From Dryas octopetala (Eukaryota > Streptophyta > Magnoliopsida > Rosales > Rosaceae), in the NCBI GenBank assembly GCA_963921425.1, contig OY992832.1, positions 29,849,489 to 29,913,488 of the forward strand: DNA of 64,000 nucleotides, in the 5' to 3' direction. Below, one piece after another: positions 10,412 to 24,600 of the stretch. The notes under the pieces were generated by a model. The model did no database searches. It was given only the letters and a program-made list of their open reading frames with translations, and was not told the DNA's origin. The translations under genes were made by a program, and so were the position numbers. Within the stretch, counting starts at the first letter, position 1, and every line of letters starts with the position of its first letter.

Positions 10412-13400
10412 ATGGGATCGTTGAAGAAGGAAGAGGAGCTGGAAGAACTGGGGGAGGAGTCAAACGAGGCCATATTGTATGTAAATGGAATTCGTAGAGT
10501 TTTGCCTGATCGGTTGGCCCACTTGACCCTTCTAGAGTACCTCAGAGGTTTAATTCTTGATCAATCTGTTTTTTTTTTTTTTTTCCTTTCTTCTGAACTT
10601 GTAATCTAAATTGGGTTTGTCCAATTTTGCTTGTTTGGATTCTTGGCTCAAACTAGTTTGATATTGTGCTGCTCAGGCTTAGTTTTTGGTTCGATTTCAT
10701 TTCTTGCGTGACCCGTGGTACACCTAGTTCGTGATTTCAATTGGGTTTCCTGGAAATTGTTGGATAGAAAAAGCTCAAATTAGTTGTTACCATGTGGATA
10801 GGCTCATCATTTTTCTCATTAATGTCCTTAATAGAAGCAATAAAAGCTTTAGGTTCTGTATGTCAAGTACACCTAATTAGAATCTGCATTTCCTTTTTTG
10901 GCAATAAAGATATAGGTCTGACGGGAACAAAGCTTGGCTGTGGTGAAGGTGGTTGTGGAGCTTGCACTGTTATGGTTTCCCATTATGATAAAAAACTGAA
11001 GAAATGTCTGTGAGTCTCTCTTTCTCTTGAATAATCTTGCACATGTGTCTTACTTGTTATTGGAGTTCATACATTCGGTTCAACCGAAATTATTGTTATT
11101 ATTATTATTATCTTTTTATGGGAAATTCTTCTTTCAGGCACTATGCTGTCAATGCATGCTTGGCTCCTCTATATTCTGTAGAAGGGATGCACATAATTAC
11201 AGTGGAAGGACTAGGGAACCACAAACAAGGCTTGCACCCAATTCAAGTAATATTTGTTGCCTTTCTCTCCCGCTCCCCCCTCCCTCCCCCCTCTTGTATG
11301 TGTTCTTGTTTAATAGTACTTGCTATTATAAAGGTATGGTTAGTTTAGCTAGTATCTCTTGCTTCATACAAGAGGATTGAGTTGTTTAGGTAGAAAAAGG
11401 ACCTCTTACTGTGTGCCAATGATCTGAAAAAGCGAAATCAAGGCATGCCTTGAGGCACAGTGACAGAGGGATGCATGAGGTACAGTCTACAGTCATTGAA
11501 TCCCTTCTATAAACAGGGAACACTCTGCCAGATTTTTGATATAAATCACCCAAAATAAAGTTTATACGTTATAGGGATAAATGAAATGACAAAAGATATA
11601 GTAGACCTAGTAGGTAGTGTTTGTTTTAATCAATTTGTTGTGGTGATTATACAGGATGAGTTTTTTTCATATATATATTAAATTTAATTACTTTTTGGGT
11701 ATCCAACAATAGTCATATTATTTGGTTCCAAGTTTTCCTTATCGAGATTCTTAACTATATCTATTTCTTTTTCTAAAGGAATCATTGGCACGATCTCATG
11801 GCTCACAATGTGGATTTTGCACCCCTGGTTTCATTATGTCCATGTATGCATTGTTAAGGTCTAGTCAGACACCACCAAGTGAGGAGCAGATTGAAGAATG
11901 TCTTGCAGGAAATTTGTGTCGATGCACAGGTTACAGACCAATTGTTGATGCTTTTCGTGTGTTCGCCAAAACTAATGACAAACCATACACTGATATGTCT
12001 TCGCTAAACCTGGAAGGAAGTGTGTTTGTGTGCCCTTCAACTGGTAAGCCCTGTTCATGTGGATTGAAAAGTGAGACTTCATGCACCATTCATGAAAGTG
12101 GTACTTGTGATGAGAGGTATGAACCTGTCTCGTACAGTGAAATTGATGGAAGCGCATACACAGACAAGGAGTTTATTTTTCCTCCTGAGCTATTATTGAG
12201 AAAATCGAATTATTTAAAGTTGAGTGGTTTTAGTGGGCTAAAGTGGTTCCGGCCCCTGAGAATTAAACAAGTGCTTGAGTTAAAAGAAAAATACCCAGAT
12301 GCAAAGTTATTGGTAGGTAATACTGAGGTAGGAATTGAAATGAGGTTGAAAAAAATTCAATATCGGGTTTTGATTTCTGTTACACATGTACCTGAACTCA
12401 GTATATTGGATGCGAAGGACGATGGCATAGAGATAGGTTCTGCAGTAAGACTTTCTGAACTACTTAAAGTTTTTAGAAAGGTCATAAAAGAACGTGCAAC
12501 ACATGAAACTTCTTCTTGTAAGGCCTTTGTTGAACAATTAAAATGGTTTGCTGGGGTGCAAATAAGAAATGTTGCATGTGTGGGTGGAAATATATGTACA
12601 GCCAGTCCAATATCAGACTTGAACCCCCTTTGGATGGCTGCTAGAGCAAAGTTTCGAATTATTGATTGCAAAGGGAACATTAGAGTGACGTTGGCAGAAA
12701 ATTTTTTCCTGGGTTATCGTAAGGTGGATCTGGCAAGTGGTGAAATTTTACTCTCTGTATTTTTACCTTGGACTAGGCGTTTTGAGTATGTGAAAGAATT
12801 TAAGCAAGCTCACAGAAGGGATGATGATATTGCAATTGTGAATGCTGGAATTCGTGTTCATCTTGAGGAAAGAGGTGAAAATATGGTTGTTTCTGATGCA
12901 TCTATTGTTTATGGTGGAGTAGCTCCACTCTCTCTTTCTGCAACAAGAACAAAAGATTTTCTCATTGGAAGGAGTTGGAACCAGGAGCTATTGCAGGGTG
13001 CTTTGGAAATCCTAGAAAAAGATGTATTGCTCAAGGATGATGCTCCTGGTGGGATGGTGGAGTTTCGGAAATCTTTGACAGTTAGCTTTTTTTTCAAATT
13101 TTTTCTGTGGGTTTCTCATCAAATGAAAGGGGAGCAATGCATTAAGGAGAGTGTACCATTATCCCATCTCTCTGCCATACAATCATTTCACCGGCCACCT
13201 GTTATAGGGACACAAGAGTATGAAATTAAAAAACATGGGACAGCTGTTGGGTCTCCTGAGGTTCATTTATCATCAAGACTTCAGGTGATACTCACATGGC
13301 AATATTATTTTTATTTTTTCTGATATACCAGTTATTCGTATTTGTAATTTTCTGGAGCCTATATTAATAAGTTTGTGATTGACAACCTTGATTCCTTGTC

Positions 13401-15079
13401 TTTTATTTTTCCTTGCTTATTTTGTTATCAAATATATGGTCTAACGAGCTAGAAAAAAGGGACTTACTAGATCATGTGTGCTCAGGTGAAGGTTGTTTTG
13501 TTGAGTTTGTCATAACTCATAAGTAGTTCTTGAAAAGTTGCTGCAAAATGTAAATGCTTGCAAGTTTGCAACTCTATTGTCATGACTCATGATTCACTAT
13601 TTTTTTAGAACTTTATTGTCTAACCATTTTTCTCAGAAGATTAGAAAAGGTTTTTTTTCATGGTAAACATGCCTAAATGATATCTGATATACAAAGAAAA
13701 AGCCCATTGATATTCTTTTCGATAAGTAACAATCTTTTTCTGAGGGGAATCTTGAAGTGCAGAAAAGGGCATCCTTAAAAAAAGAAAAGACCATAAAGCT
13801 ATCCAAAAAATTTTAAATAAGAGGAAATGGGGATACTGCCTAGAGCAAACATCTGGTCAAATAAATTTATCAGAAGCATGAGGCTGGGATTAGTCCAAGG
13901 TAGCTATGATCACCAAAAGTTCAACTCTTCCTTTCCATGTTGTAGCCTACATCATACAAGTGGAACATCTTTCCAAATTGTCGTTATATAGGCTGATTAT
14001 TAGGCATTTAGATTTGGGGGTTACAAACAAGGAGAAAGGGCCTAGGCGTGCGGAAAAAGATAAAAGTCTTCCTTAAGAAGTGGTTGTGGAGATACCCTTT
14101 AGAGCAAACTGTTTGTGGAATCGGGTGATTAGGAGCAAGTATGGAGCAGCTGCTAATGGTTGGGATGCTAAATGATAAGAGATGTCATATGTAGGAAGTC
14201 CTACACTACCATTAGCACTAGGGCCTCTTTTGGAAGGCTGGAGGGGGCTGGACAGCACAAAACAGTAAAAATAAGTGTGAGGCAGTTTTCCTGGTGGAGG
14301 GAGAAGAGGTAGAGATGGCCAGATGTTTGGGCAAGTGTACAAAAGAGCTCAGGACATTTATACCCTTCAAACACATGGGTTACCTCAGGACATAATTTCT
14401 GCACTGATGATTTGCTTTGGCCATCTCTACCTTCTTCCTCCACCAGAAAAGCTGCCTCACAATGGGATTTTTACTGTTTTGTACTGTCCAGTCAGCCTTC
14501 CAAATGAGGCATGGGGGAAATACATCGGATTTATGGGCAGAGAGAAAGAAGCTAGCATAGATGGATGACAGGAAAAAAATTAAAAAGGAATGAGAGAAGA
14601 GAAGAATATTATGATATAGGAAGGTACATTTAGTTTGGAGTCAAGAGAAGAAACTATGATATGGAAGGTACATTTAGTTTGGACTGCAATTTTAGCTAAG
14701 GTTGTTCTGTTTTTGTCAGATTTAGGGTGTTTTTACATCTCAACAGCTTCACGGTTGTTTTTCCTCGTGGACCACTGGTCCACTTTGTACATCTCAAGTC
14801 TTATTAATATACTTATTCTGTTTCCTATAAACAAAAGGTTTTGGAGCAAAGAGGAGATTAATGAACTGGGATAAATTTGTCTGGCTATTGCAAAATGCGG
14901 GCACCCTAGGAGGCTTGTTAGTTATTCTTGTTATTATGAAGTCAGAGACAGTGTTAAAAGTCCTTTGTCAATTTGGTTGAGGAACAAATTTTCAATTTGA
15001 CATTCTTTACTAGTGATGTAACTTTGTATTTGATATGGCTACTCCTTCCATGGTTCTTGGAGGTTTCCAATGCCTGTGG

Positions 15080-15111
<32 letters not shown>

Positions 15112-15605
15112 TTTGTTGTACTGTAGATGTGTTGTGTGAGTTTAATATTGTAAAGTGGTCATTACCAGCTGTAATTCTCAGAGGTTGGAGGATCTAAAAT
15201 CACTTGAAGATCAGCTTCTTGTTGGCAATATTTTCCCCTTTCTAATGATAATGAATAGTGATTCAATATTATTTTTGTGCACAGTGCATGGGTTTTTGTT
15301 TGTAGAGAGTAGCAGTATGATGTTGGTACTGATATGATAATTTCTACTAGGTTACAGGAGAGGCAGAATATGCTGATGACACACCATTGCCTCCTAATGG
15401 TTTGCACGCTGCTTTAATATTGAGTAGAAAGCCTCATGCCCGTATACTTTCAATTGACGATTCAGGAGCAAAGCTATCACCTGGGTTTGCCGGCATATTT
15501 TTAGCTAAGGATGTTCCAGCTGATAATAAGATTGGACCAGTTCTTTATGACGAAGAACTATTTGCTTCAGAATTTGTCACTTGTGTAGGTCAGGTATGAT
15601 GGTTT

Positions 15606-15660
<55 letters not shown>

Positions 15661-18600
15661 CCCTTGAGTTGGCCAAGAATCAAAGGGAATCATTAATTGT
15701 TGAGAACAGTGTTGTGGTATAAGATGGAGCCATCAGAATATGTCACTTCATGCTCTGCAGTATTCGAAAGATAAATCTACAATGCTGAAAAGTTGACTCA
15801 TCATGAATATGCCATGGAATATATATTGGACATGAATCAAAAGCTATGCAGGCATGCTGGAATGATTCCTTCTATGGTATATTCAGTGCTGTGTTATTGT
15901 ATATTTTATGCAGGTTATAGGAGTGGTAGTTGCTGATACACATGAAAATGCAAAACTAGCAGCATGGAAAGTTCATGTTGAGTATGAAGAGCTCCCAGCC
16001 ATCTTATCAATCCAGGATGCCATCAATGCTAATAGTTTCCATCCTAATACAGAGAGGTGTTTTAGGAAAGGGGATGTGGATCTTTGCTTTCAATCATGTG
16101 AATGTGACAAAGTGATAGAGGGGGAGGTTCGAGTGGGAGGACAGGAACACTTCTATTTGGAGCCACAGTCCAGTGTGATATGGACATTGGATGGTGGCTA
16201 TGAAGTTCATATGATCTCATCCACTCAAGTATGTTATAAACACTTCATAGATTGCTGCTTGAAACAATTTGGATTTGACATAAGTGTCCAATCCAAATTA
16301 AAATCTCATTAAAAGTTCATATAGTTCTATCATATATAGCTGGTTCACTTATAGTTTGCAGGGTTATTTGATAGTATGAAAAAACATTGTAAAACTGGTT
16401 GAGAGTATCACAAGAAGATGTGTATGAAAAAAAACTGAATTCGTACAAAGTATATAAAAACTTCAAAGAAAAAAAAAAAGAGACTTGTACTTGTTTTAAT
16501 TTAGTCGATATAATGAAATTCATCTTGGGCATCCCTTAGATTTAGGGCTTACTATTTTTGATAGGCTGCCTTCATCTTTTGAACAGCTCCTCATTGATGA
16601 CTGACTGTATTGAGCTTGCTCGAGGCAGGCTTGTAATTGTGTAATTGTTTTCTTTTCTTTTGGGCCTTTCCCATTTTACCACCAAAAAATAAAATAAATA
16701 AAATAATCCTCTTGCCATATTGATGTGCATTTCTTTACGACTACTGTTGATATCTTATGAAGATATACAAAGTAATGTGATTATATGGTTTTGATGCATC
16801 ATGTTCTAGCATCCATGTCATATCTCCTGCTTTCTCCTGCTCTTAGTTGTGTACTTCTTGTACTGCTGTCTTAAAATAGCTGACCACGAGCAGTAGATGG
16901 CTGCCTAGAAGCAAACATGATATCACCAACAAATTCTCTAAATGCCCTTGGTTACAGACAAATCCAGTCATAGTCAGCTTCCTACCTCTCTTCATGTTAA
17001 TTCTGGCATCATAACACTGGTTGCTTGTATTACAAATATTTCTGTGATGATTGCGGATTTTTTTTGTCCAAAAGTTTGTTAAGGACCAGTGTCAATCAAA
17101 TGTCTATGATGTTTGTTTTAAGATTGATATTAACTGAACTGTAACACAAAATTTTAAATGTGCAGGCGCCTCAGAAGCATCAGAAGTACGTTTCTCATGT
17201 TCTTGGTCTGCCAATGTCAAAAGTAGTTTGTAAAACCAAGCGTATTGGTGGTGGTTTTGGCGGCAAGGAGACGAGATCAGCTTTTGTTGCTGCAGCAGCT
17301 TCTGTTCCATCATATCTGTTGAATCGTCCAGTTAAAATTACATTAGACCGTGATACGGACATGATGATAACTGGGCAACGCCATAGCTTTCTTGGGAAGT
17401 ACAAGGTTTACTTCTGTTGCTATATTTGGATTTTGCCTAGAGTAAAAAACTTCTGTTTTTTCCACTTTGTTTTAGTTATTCAATTTGTTTGAAAAATGAA
17501 AGAAAAGCTATTAAGAAAAATAAGAAAAGATTTCTCATGGAGCAGCAAATATAGTGGGACTTAGTATCTAGTAGTAACAATTTGGCCTCTTGTATGGTTC
17601 CTTTACCACATTGCAACAAAAAATTTTGTAAAATGATTTTAGTCTTGTAAAATTTTGTAAAATGATTTTGTAAAGAGAATGTCTTTCGAGGTGGGGGAGA
17701 AATAAGGAAAGCTCCCTTTTCTTCAAGGAAAGGAAATGGAGAAGATGATGGAGAGGAGAAGGGCCTTACCTCCTGCACATATTGTATTTTGTTATACAAG
17801 ATAATTATGCTATTATTGTTTTGGTAGATTTTGCTTTTTTCTTTGTTAAAGTTACACATGATGGAATATATAATTTGATGTAGGTGGGATTTACAAATGA
17901 GGGAAAAGTGTTGGCATTAGATCTTGAAATCTACAATAATGGTGGAAATTCACTAGATTTGTCTCTTCCTGTGCTTGAACGTGCCATGTTTCACTCTGAT
18001 AATGTCTATGAGATTCCAAATGTGAGGATTGTGGGAAGGGTTTGCTTCACGAACCTTCCAAGTAACACTGCTTTTCGAGGATTTGGTGGTCCTCAAGGTA
18101 TGCTTATTACTGAAAATTGGATTCAAAGGATTGCTGCAGAACTCAAAAAAAGCCCAGAAGAGATAAGAGTAAGTTAAGGAATCTTATCAGGTCGTGAGCG
18201 TATGTTGCACGGTTGACCTTCAGTTCATAACCACTCCTTTCCATCTTATGTGACCTTGTACTATAACCTACTTTCAGGAAATTAATTTTCAAGGTGAAGG
18301 ATCAATATTGCACTATGGCCAACAACTACAACACTGTACACTGGCCCCACTCTGGAATGAACTAAAGCTATCGTGTGAATTTTCAAAAGCTCGCAATGAA
18401 GTTGACCAATTTAATACTCAAAATCGGTGGAGGAAGCGTGGTGTTTCCATTGTTCCAACAAAATTTGGCATATCCTTTACATTAAAGCTTATGAACCAGG
18501 TAATGTTTGCAAAATGTGATTGTTTCCAGATGTTAGTTTATTTTTCTCTCTATAACCTGTAAAAATGCAATTTTTTAACAAATACAGGATTTCTGAGGAT

Positions 18601-21600
18601 TTTATTATATTTTCTCTCTATAACATGTTACAAAGAGCTTTCTCAGCTACAGGATTTCTTAAGAGTTTATTCTAGTATAAGATGTATGGCCTGGCATATC
18701 CTGCCTCTTTGTTTTGAGTTTTTTTTTTTTACTATTATTACTTACTGAAATGTATACAAACTTTTTGCCATAAGCATCCTACTTAATGTAGGACTAAAAA
18801 TATGAAGGAAGAGAAGATAGACTCCGGCCTTTGGCATTGCACCAAAGGTGTATTGGAATCACTCCAATAGAAACTAGACAAATTTCGGCATCTCACTGAA
18901 GGAGGCTTGGAATCACTCCAAGTCAACTCATGCTTCACATACAAGCAGAAACTTTGATTTCTTTCACCATTAACTTATTAATTTCAAAGATTACAAAGTA
19001 GCCCTTTTATAGAGCCATTGGTACATCAATCATTTAAAAGACCCAAATTAATGCACTTAGGAATCCTAAAAGACATAACTTATGACAACTAATACATTGA
19101 TTATAGGACATAAAGAGACTCAAGACAATGGACCTAAAATAAATGTGTAAATTGCATTTATTGAGTACATAGACTCTTCACGAGGTGGTGCTTGGAACTT
19201 GGATGGACTATACTTTGAATTTTGCTCCTGGCCTCCTGCATTACTACTTAGAATGCCACCCTAAGATGTCTCTGACTTTTGAGTACATAGACTCTTCACG
19301 AGGTGGTGCTTGGAACTTGGATGGACTATACTTTGAATTTGGCTCCTGGCCTCCTGCATTACTACTTAAAATGCCACCCTAAGATGTCTCTGACTTTATT
19401 TTGGCTTCTTTCCAAATATATCCCTTTTAATAAAATGGCAGTAGGATCCTACATATTCACCTGGCCGGTAGCCCTCTCATCCTAAAACACCCAACTCCAT
19501 CTGCTTTGAAACAGGAGAGTTGCCATTTGGCTGAAAAGGCCATCCAAGTTGATTTTATAGATATTTTGAAGGCTTTGGATTGTGAACAGCCTATGTCGGA
19601 TTTCTAGTTTGGGTTGCTTATTTTTATATCTTGTTATCAACGTTGAGATGCATTTACCCCTTCCTCTCACTGTGATTTTAGAAATCCTACTACCGCTACA
19701 TACGTGAGTTAATTTTTGTTTCATTTTTCTTGCAATTTCTATTTTTCATATCAAAATTCAGGCCATTATTATTATTATTTTTTGGTTATTCATTTCTTAA
19801 TTGGTAACACCCCCTAAGTTGTTTCATGAAAGGCATCCTTTTCATGAAAAGGATGCAACTCACTTATTGGATTGTTGGAGGAATTTGCAAATCATGCCGA
19901 GCTGGAAGTTGTAGACGATTGTCCAACTTATAATTTGATTTCAAATCTTTACCTTTTTTACAATAGGATATCATTTTTATCATTAGTTCTCAATGATGTT
20001 ATTGATATCGCCCTTTCTTGTTTTGTTTTTTCTTTTTTTGAAATTTTCAGCCACTTTGATTGTATGGTCAGATTTGTTTTTAATGACTAGACTTATTTTT
20101 CCACTGAGACAACTTTATTTTTCTCCTTTTATTTCTTATATGCTATTTAATCATGCTATTGCAGTCTTGATAATGTATTGTTAAATGACTCTTAGGCAGG
20201 TGCTCTAGTTCATGTCTACACAGATGGAACTGTTTTAGTCACCCATGGAGGTGTTGAGATGGGGCAAGGTTTACATACAAAAGTTGCTCAGGTTGCTGCT
20301 TCTGCCTTCAATATCCCTCTCCGCTCTGTCTTTATATCAGAGACAAGTACCGACAAGGTATTTGACAGTGTTTCATTACATTGAAGTGAAAAAGGGCACT
20401 TTGGTATATTGGTGGGACCTTGATTATTGTTCCTGGTGAATCAAGTATTAGAAAGGGCTAGTACTCACATAATTTCTGGGGTACAACTGTACAAAGGAGC
20501 CAACCTGATAGTCTTTAAATCACCACGGAATAATGTGAGATCAAACTACAGTAAAATGTATGGAAGTAATCAACAAATATTTTGGTGTATTGATCGACAT
20601 GTTAAACGTGTCACATGGGAGAGAAGCCTTGTGAACACTTTATTTGAATCTTGTATTTTCCCAAGTAGCAAATGGTTGCTTCCTTTTCTACTATTTCAAG
20701 ATGCTTTAGAATTTGTGTTAACAGGAATACTGCTTGAGTTGCTGCTAGTACCTTGGGATAAATTTGATAAGTTTTATGGAATGTATCTAGTAAAGTCAAG
20801 TCTGTAATTCTCTGGAAATTAGGACAGGATTGCTTGAATTAATGTCTTATCAAATTCTCTGGTCATTTTCAACTGATTTAGATACCCATTCCATTTGTAA
20901 TATTCTATTATTTGTATATGCCTAAACAGCTGATGCCCATGCTCATATTTTGTTATTTTTATGTTTTCTGCCAAATTAGGTTCCTAATGCATCACCAACA
21001 GCAGCTTCTGCAAGCTCTGACATGTATGGAGCTGCAGTTTTGGATGCATGTGAGCAAATTAAGGCACGTATGGAGCCTATTGCTTCAAAACACAATTTCA
21101 GCTCTTTTGCTGAGGTACTATTCCCGCTGTCATCATTTCTGCTCGCAAAATACTGCATGCTATAATTTGTGATTCTTTTCTTGGAAAGCAGAGTTTATTT
21201 CCTTCTTTCTTTTTAGGAGTAACTGACTAGCATTTAGGATGTTTTAGAAGTAACGTACAAGGAGTGTACTCAAAAAATTAAAGAAGGAATATAACACCTT
21301 CAATGATCTAGAAGTAAATCAATAAAACTGTGAGGACAATTAGAAAATAATTGATTTCAGCTTGTTATGATTTGGACCATCAAATAATTGATAATATGCC
21401 ACTAAATAAGCTGAAATTGATGACCAAAAAAATTTATATGATCAGAATGTTTATTTACATGAGGTTATGAATTGCAAAAATCTGAATTCTGAGGATGCTC
21501 TATAGTAGTTTATCAATAACAAACTTCAGTGAACATTGCTTCCTTTTTGTAACTGTTGGCTCCATTTTTTCTTGATCAAATGCATAAGTGTTGATTAACT

Positions 21601-24600
21601 TTATACAATGTGTCTTCTGATAGTTTGTTATAGTTGTTATTGTTGTTGTTGTTGTCGTTTTTACCCTATATCAAGTTTCTCTATGTTTATGGCATTTCTT
21701 TGCTTCCAAAAAAAGTTTCTCCATGTTTAGACACTTATATTGAATCAGAATACTGGAAACAGCTTGCTCCAAATTCCAATTAACTTTATCTATTAATGCT
21801 CACCTAAGGGACTTAAAATGAGGGACAAGTGAGGGATGACGCATCTAATGGTTAGATTTAAACTCGACTGTTAATTCATTGAAGTAAATCCAACCCTTGA
21901 ATGTGTTTTCCCTCACTTGTCCCTCATTTTAAGTCCCCTAGGTGAGCATCACTCTAACTGTATCATATTTGAACTAAAAATGGGTGTTGTACTTTTTCAT
22001 TCTCCGTTTGACAGATATGATTTTACATCTCCCACCAACGAAGTATTTTTTTTGTCGTGTTTTTGATATTTTCTTTAGGCCACACAATAATCCAAGGGTA
22101 TGAAGCTTTACCTAACAGTTTCATGTTAAGTATGATTCGACCTCTTTAGTCTGTACTGTATGAAACCAACCAAATGCTTGAACATGATTGCTTCTCTCTT
22201 CAGTTGCTTCACAAGAATGTTTCATGTGGTTCATAGTCTTTGTCAAGTATCCAAATGAGTTTTTTAAGAAAGCTAATTAAGTTAATGAAAGATGCTTTTG
22301 CTAACATAGTTGTATTGCATGTGAATTGTAGAAAGTGAATAGGTGAGAAAAGTACTGCTTTTGAATCTTATAGATATTCTGTGTTAGTTTTTATTCATGC
22401 GTTAGTTCCATTAGTGGTTGTATACTTGTATACGGGTTCTTTTATGTAAGCAACCTTGCACTGAGAATTTCTGATGATAAGCAAATTATTTTGCCTTCAA
22501 ATTTCACAATTATTCTCAGCTGGCGAGTGCATGCTATGTGGCACGGATAGATCTTTCTGCTCATGGATTTTACATCACACCTGAAATTGACTTTGATTGG
22601 ACGACTGGTAAAGGGAACCCATTCAGTTACTTCACCTATGGGGCTGCATTTGCTGAGGTTGAAATTGACACTTTGACTGGAGATTGTCATACTAGGGTGG
22701 CAAACATATTCTTGGATCTTGGATACTCTCTCAACCCAGCAATTGATGTTGGACAGGTGCTTCTCTCCCTTTTCCTTATCAGTTTTATGCAAATGTCAAA
22801 ATGTTTTATTCATTTATTGATAAACATCTGTGCAGAATATGGGAATTTTAGCACTATCTCAAGCAACATTTAGGGTTGCCCATTGTCTAAGATCTGTTGC
22901 AATAGGAATCATTTTTGTAAAAATCAAGCTACATTTAGCACTTTCAAGTTACATTTAGTAAGCCCATTATGAGGTCTGTTTCAAAAGGAATAGTTTTCCT
23001 AGAAAGCAAGATATATTACAGAAATAGACCTTGAGAATTGACATAAAACAGTGCTAGCACTTGTTTTCAATTAGAATTAATGCTAAATACTGCATTATAT
23101 ATATGCATGTATGTATCTTAAGATTGTTACTTGAAATGGCTGCAAGTAGTAACAACTGGAAATGCTTGGCTTCATGCAAGAGATTGTTGAAAGCCTCTTT
23201 TTTGCACTTACAGCCATCACATGAGGTGGATATACCCCCACAAAACAGAAGTACGAAAAAGGCTGAAAATATATTCGATAGTTTGCATGTGCTTGTGTTT
23301 TCAAAATAGGTATACACAGAACACTATTCATCACTTATACATGGCAAATGCTCTTTATAAGAGACCATGAAATAAAATAAATATGTATTCCATTATGCAA
23401 TGATTCTGGAAGGTTTTTCTTTTGCATGTGTTTTCAAAATATGTCTGCTTAGGGATGTACTGTTATTGACCACACAAATTTGTACACATGATGTCATGAC
23501 TAGCATAGCATAAACCAACTTTGTTTTGAGTGCGCTTTGGGGAAGAGCTGTAAGTTTGATTTAGTGGACCAAAATTATCACCCAAGGGTTTCCAGTTAAT
23601 TACACATCCAGCTGGACATTTTTTTGAACTTGCTAACATCATTTGGGTCTTAAAGCAATGTACAGGCTGTCATACTTATTGGATGCTAGTTTATGCTAAA
23701 CATGTAAAGTACAAAATATGCAAGCATAGAAAGTACTACAATAATACAGAGATTGGTGACAGCTTCAATTGTTTCCTCTGGATATGTCAACAATGGTTTC
23801 ATGTACATTTGCAAACATTTCATAAATAATTGACTCATTTTCATTACTCAAAAGGGAAGACAACTTATACTATATTAGACATTGGTAACAAAACAAATCT
23901 TCCACTTAATACAAATTGGTAAGAAACATTAGATCGGTTGACCACATATATTGAGTGGAAAAGTTCTCTGGTGTGTTTTGTTTCGATATTTATATATAAA
24001 AAAATAAATTAAAAAAAAAAAAAAGAAAGGAAAAGATCTATACAATTGCTATACAGCCGGCTATGCTTTATGGAACAGAATATTGGGTAATTAAGAAACA
24101 TCATACCCATAAATTAGCATGGCTAACGAAGGATGTTAGTCACACTCATTGAACCAAATGTTTCTCCTCACCCATCTGACCATCTGAACATCCTTCTGTT
24201 AGCTGGTCAACATCCTCAAGTTAGCCACACTCATGAATGACTGTAGTTTGGCTAACTTAAGGATAATAAGGTAGATGGGCAGAACAGTTGAAGAGAGAAC
24301 AATGAATGAAGACATGCATTTTAAGCTAGGGTCACACCGATGAGGATAATGGGGAATCGCTAAAGATGGTTCAATTACATTGAAGTGTATCAACTAAAAA
24401 GTGATTTAATTCAAGTTTGAGTGAGAAAGTTTATGTTGGGTCAGAAATGATATTAGTGGAAGTTATGGAAAATGATATAGTCATTTGGGTCAAATGGTGA
24501 AAGTTCATGTAACTTGTAAGTTGCTTGTATTAGGCTAATAGCTGCTACTGATTTGTAGTTTTAGTTGGTAAAACAATTCAGTCTATTCTTGGCCTCCTAT

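Noticed and set aside
13285..15350. Several open frames of 70-90 codons in XDH intron 4
   Set aside because: They lie in an intron containing a foldback MITE and LINE scraps, and none resembles a host protein.
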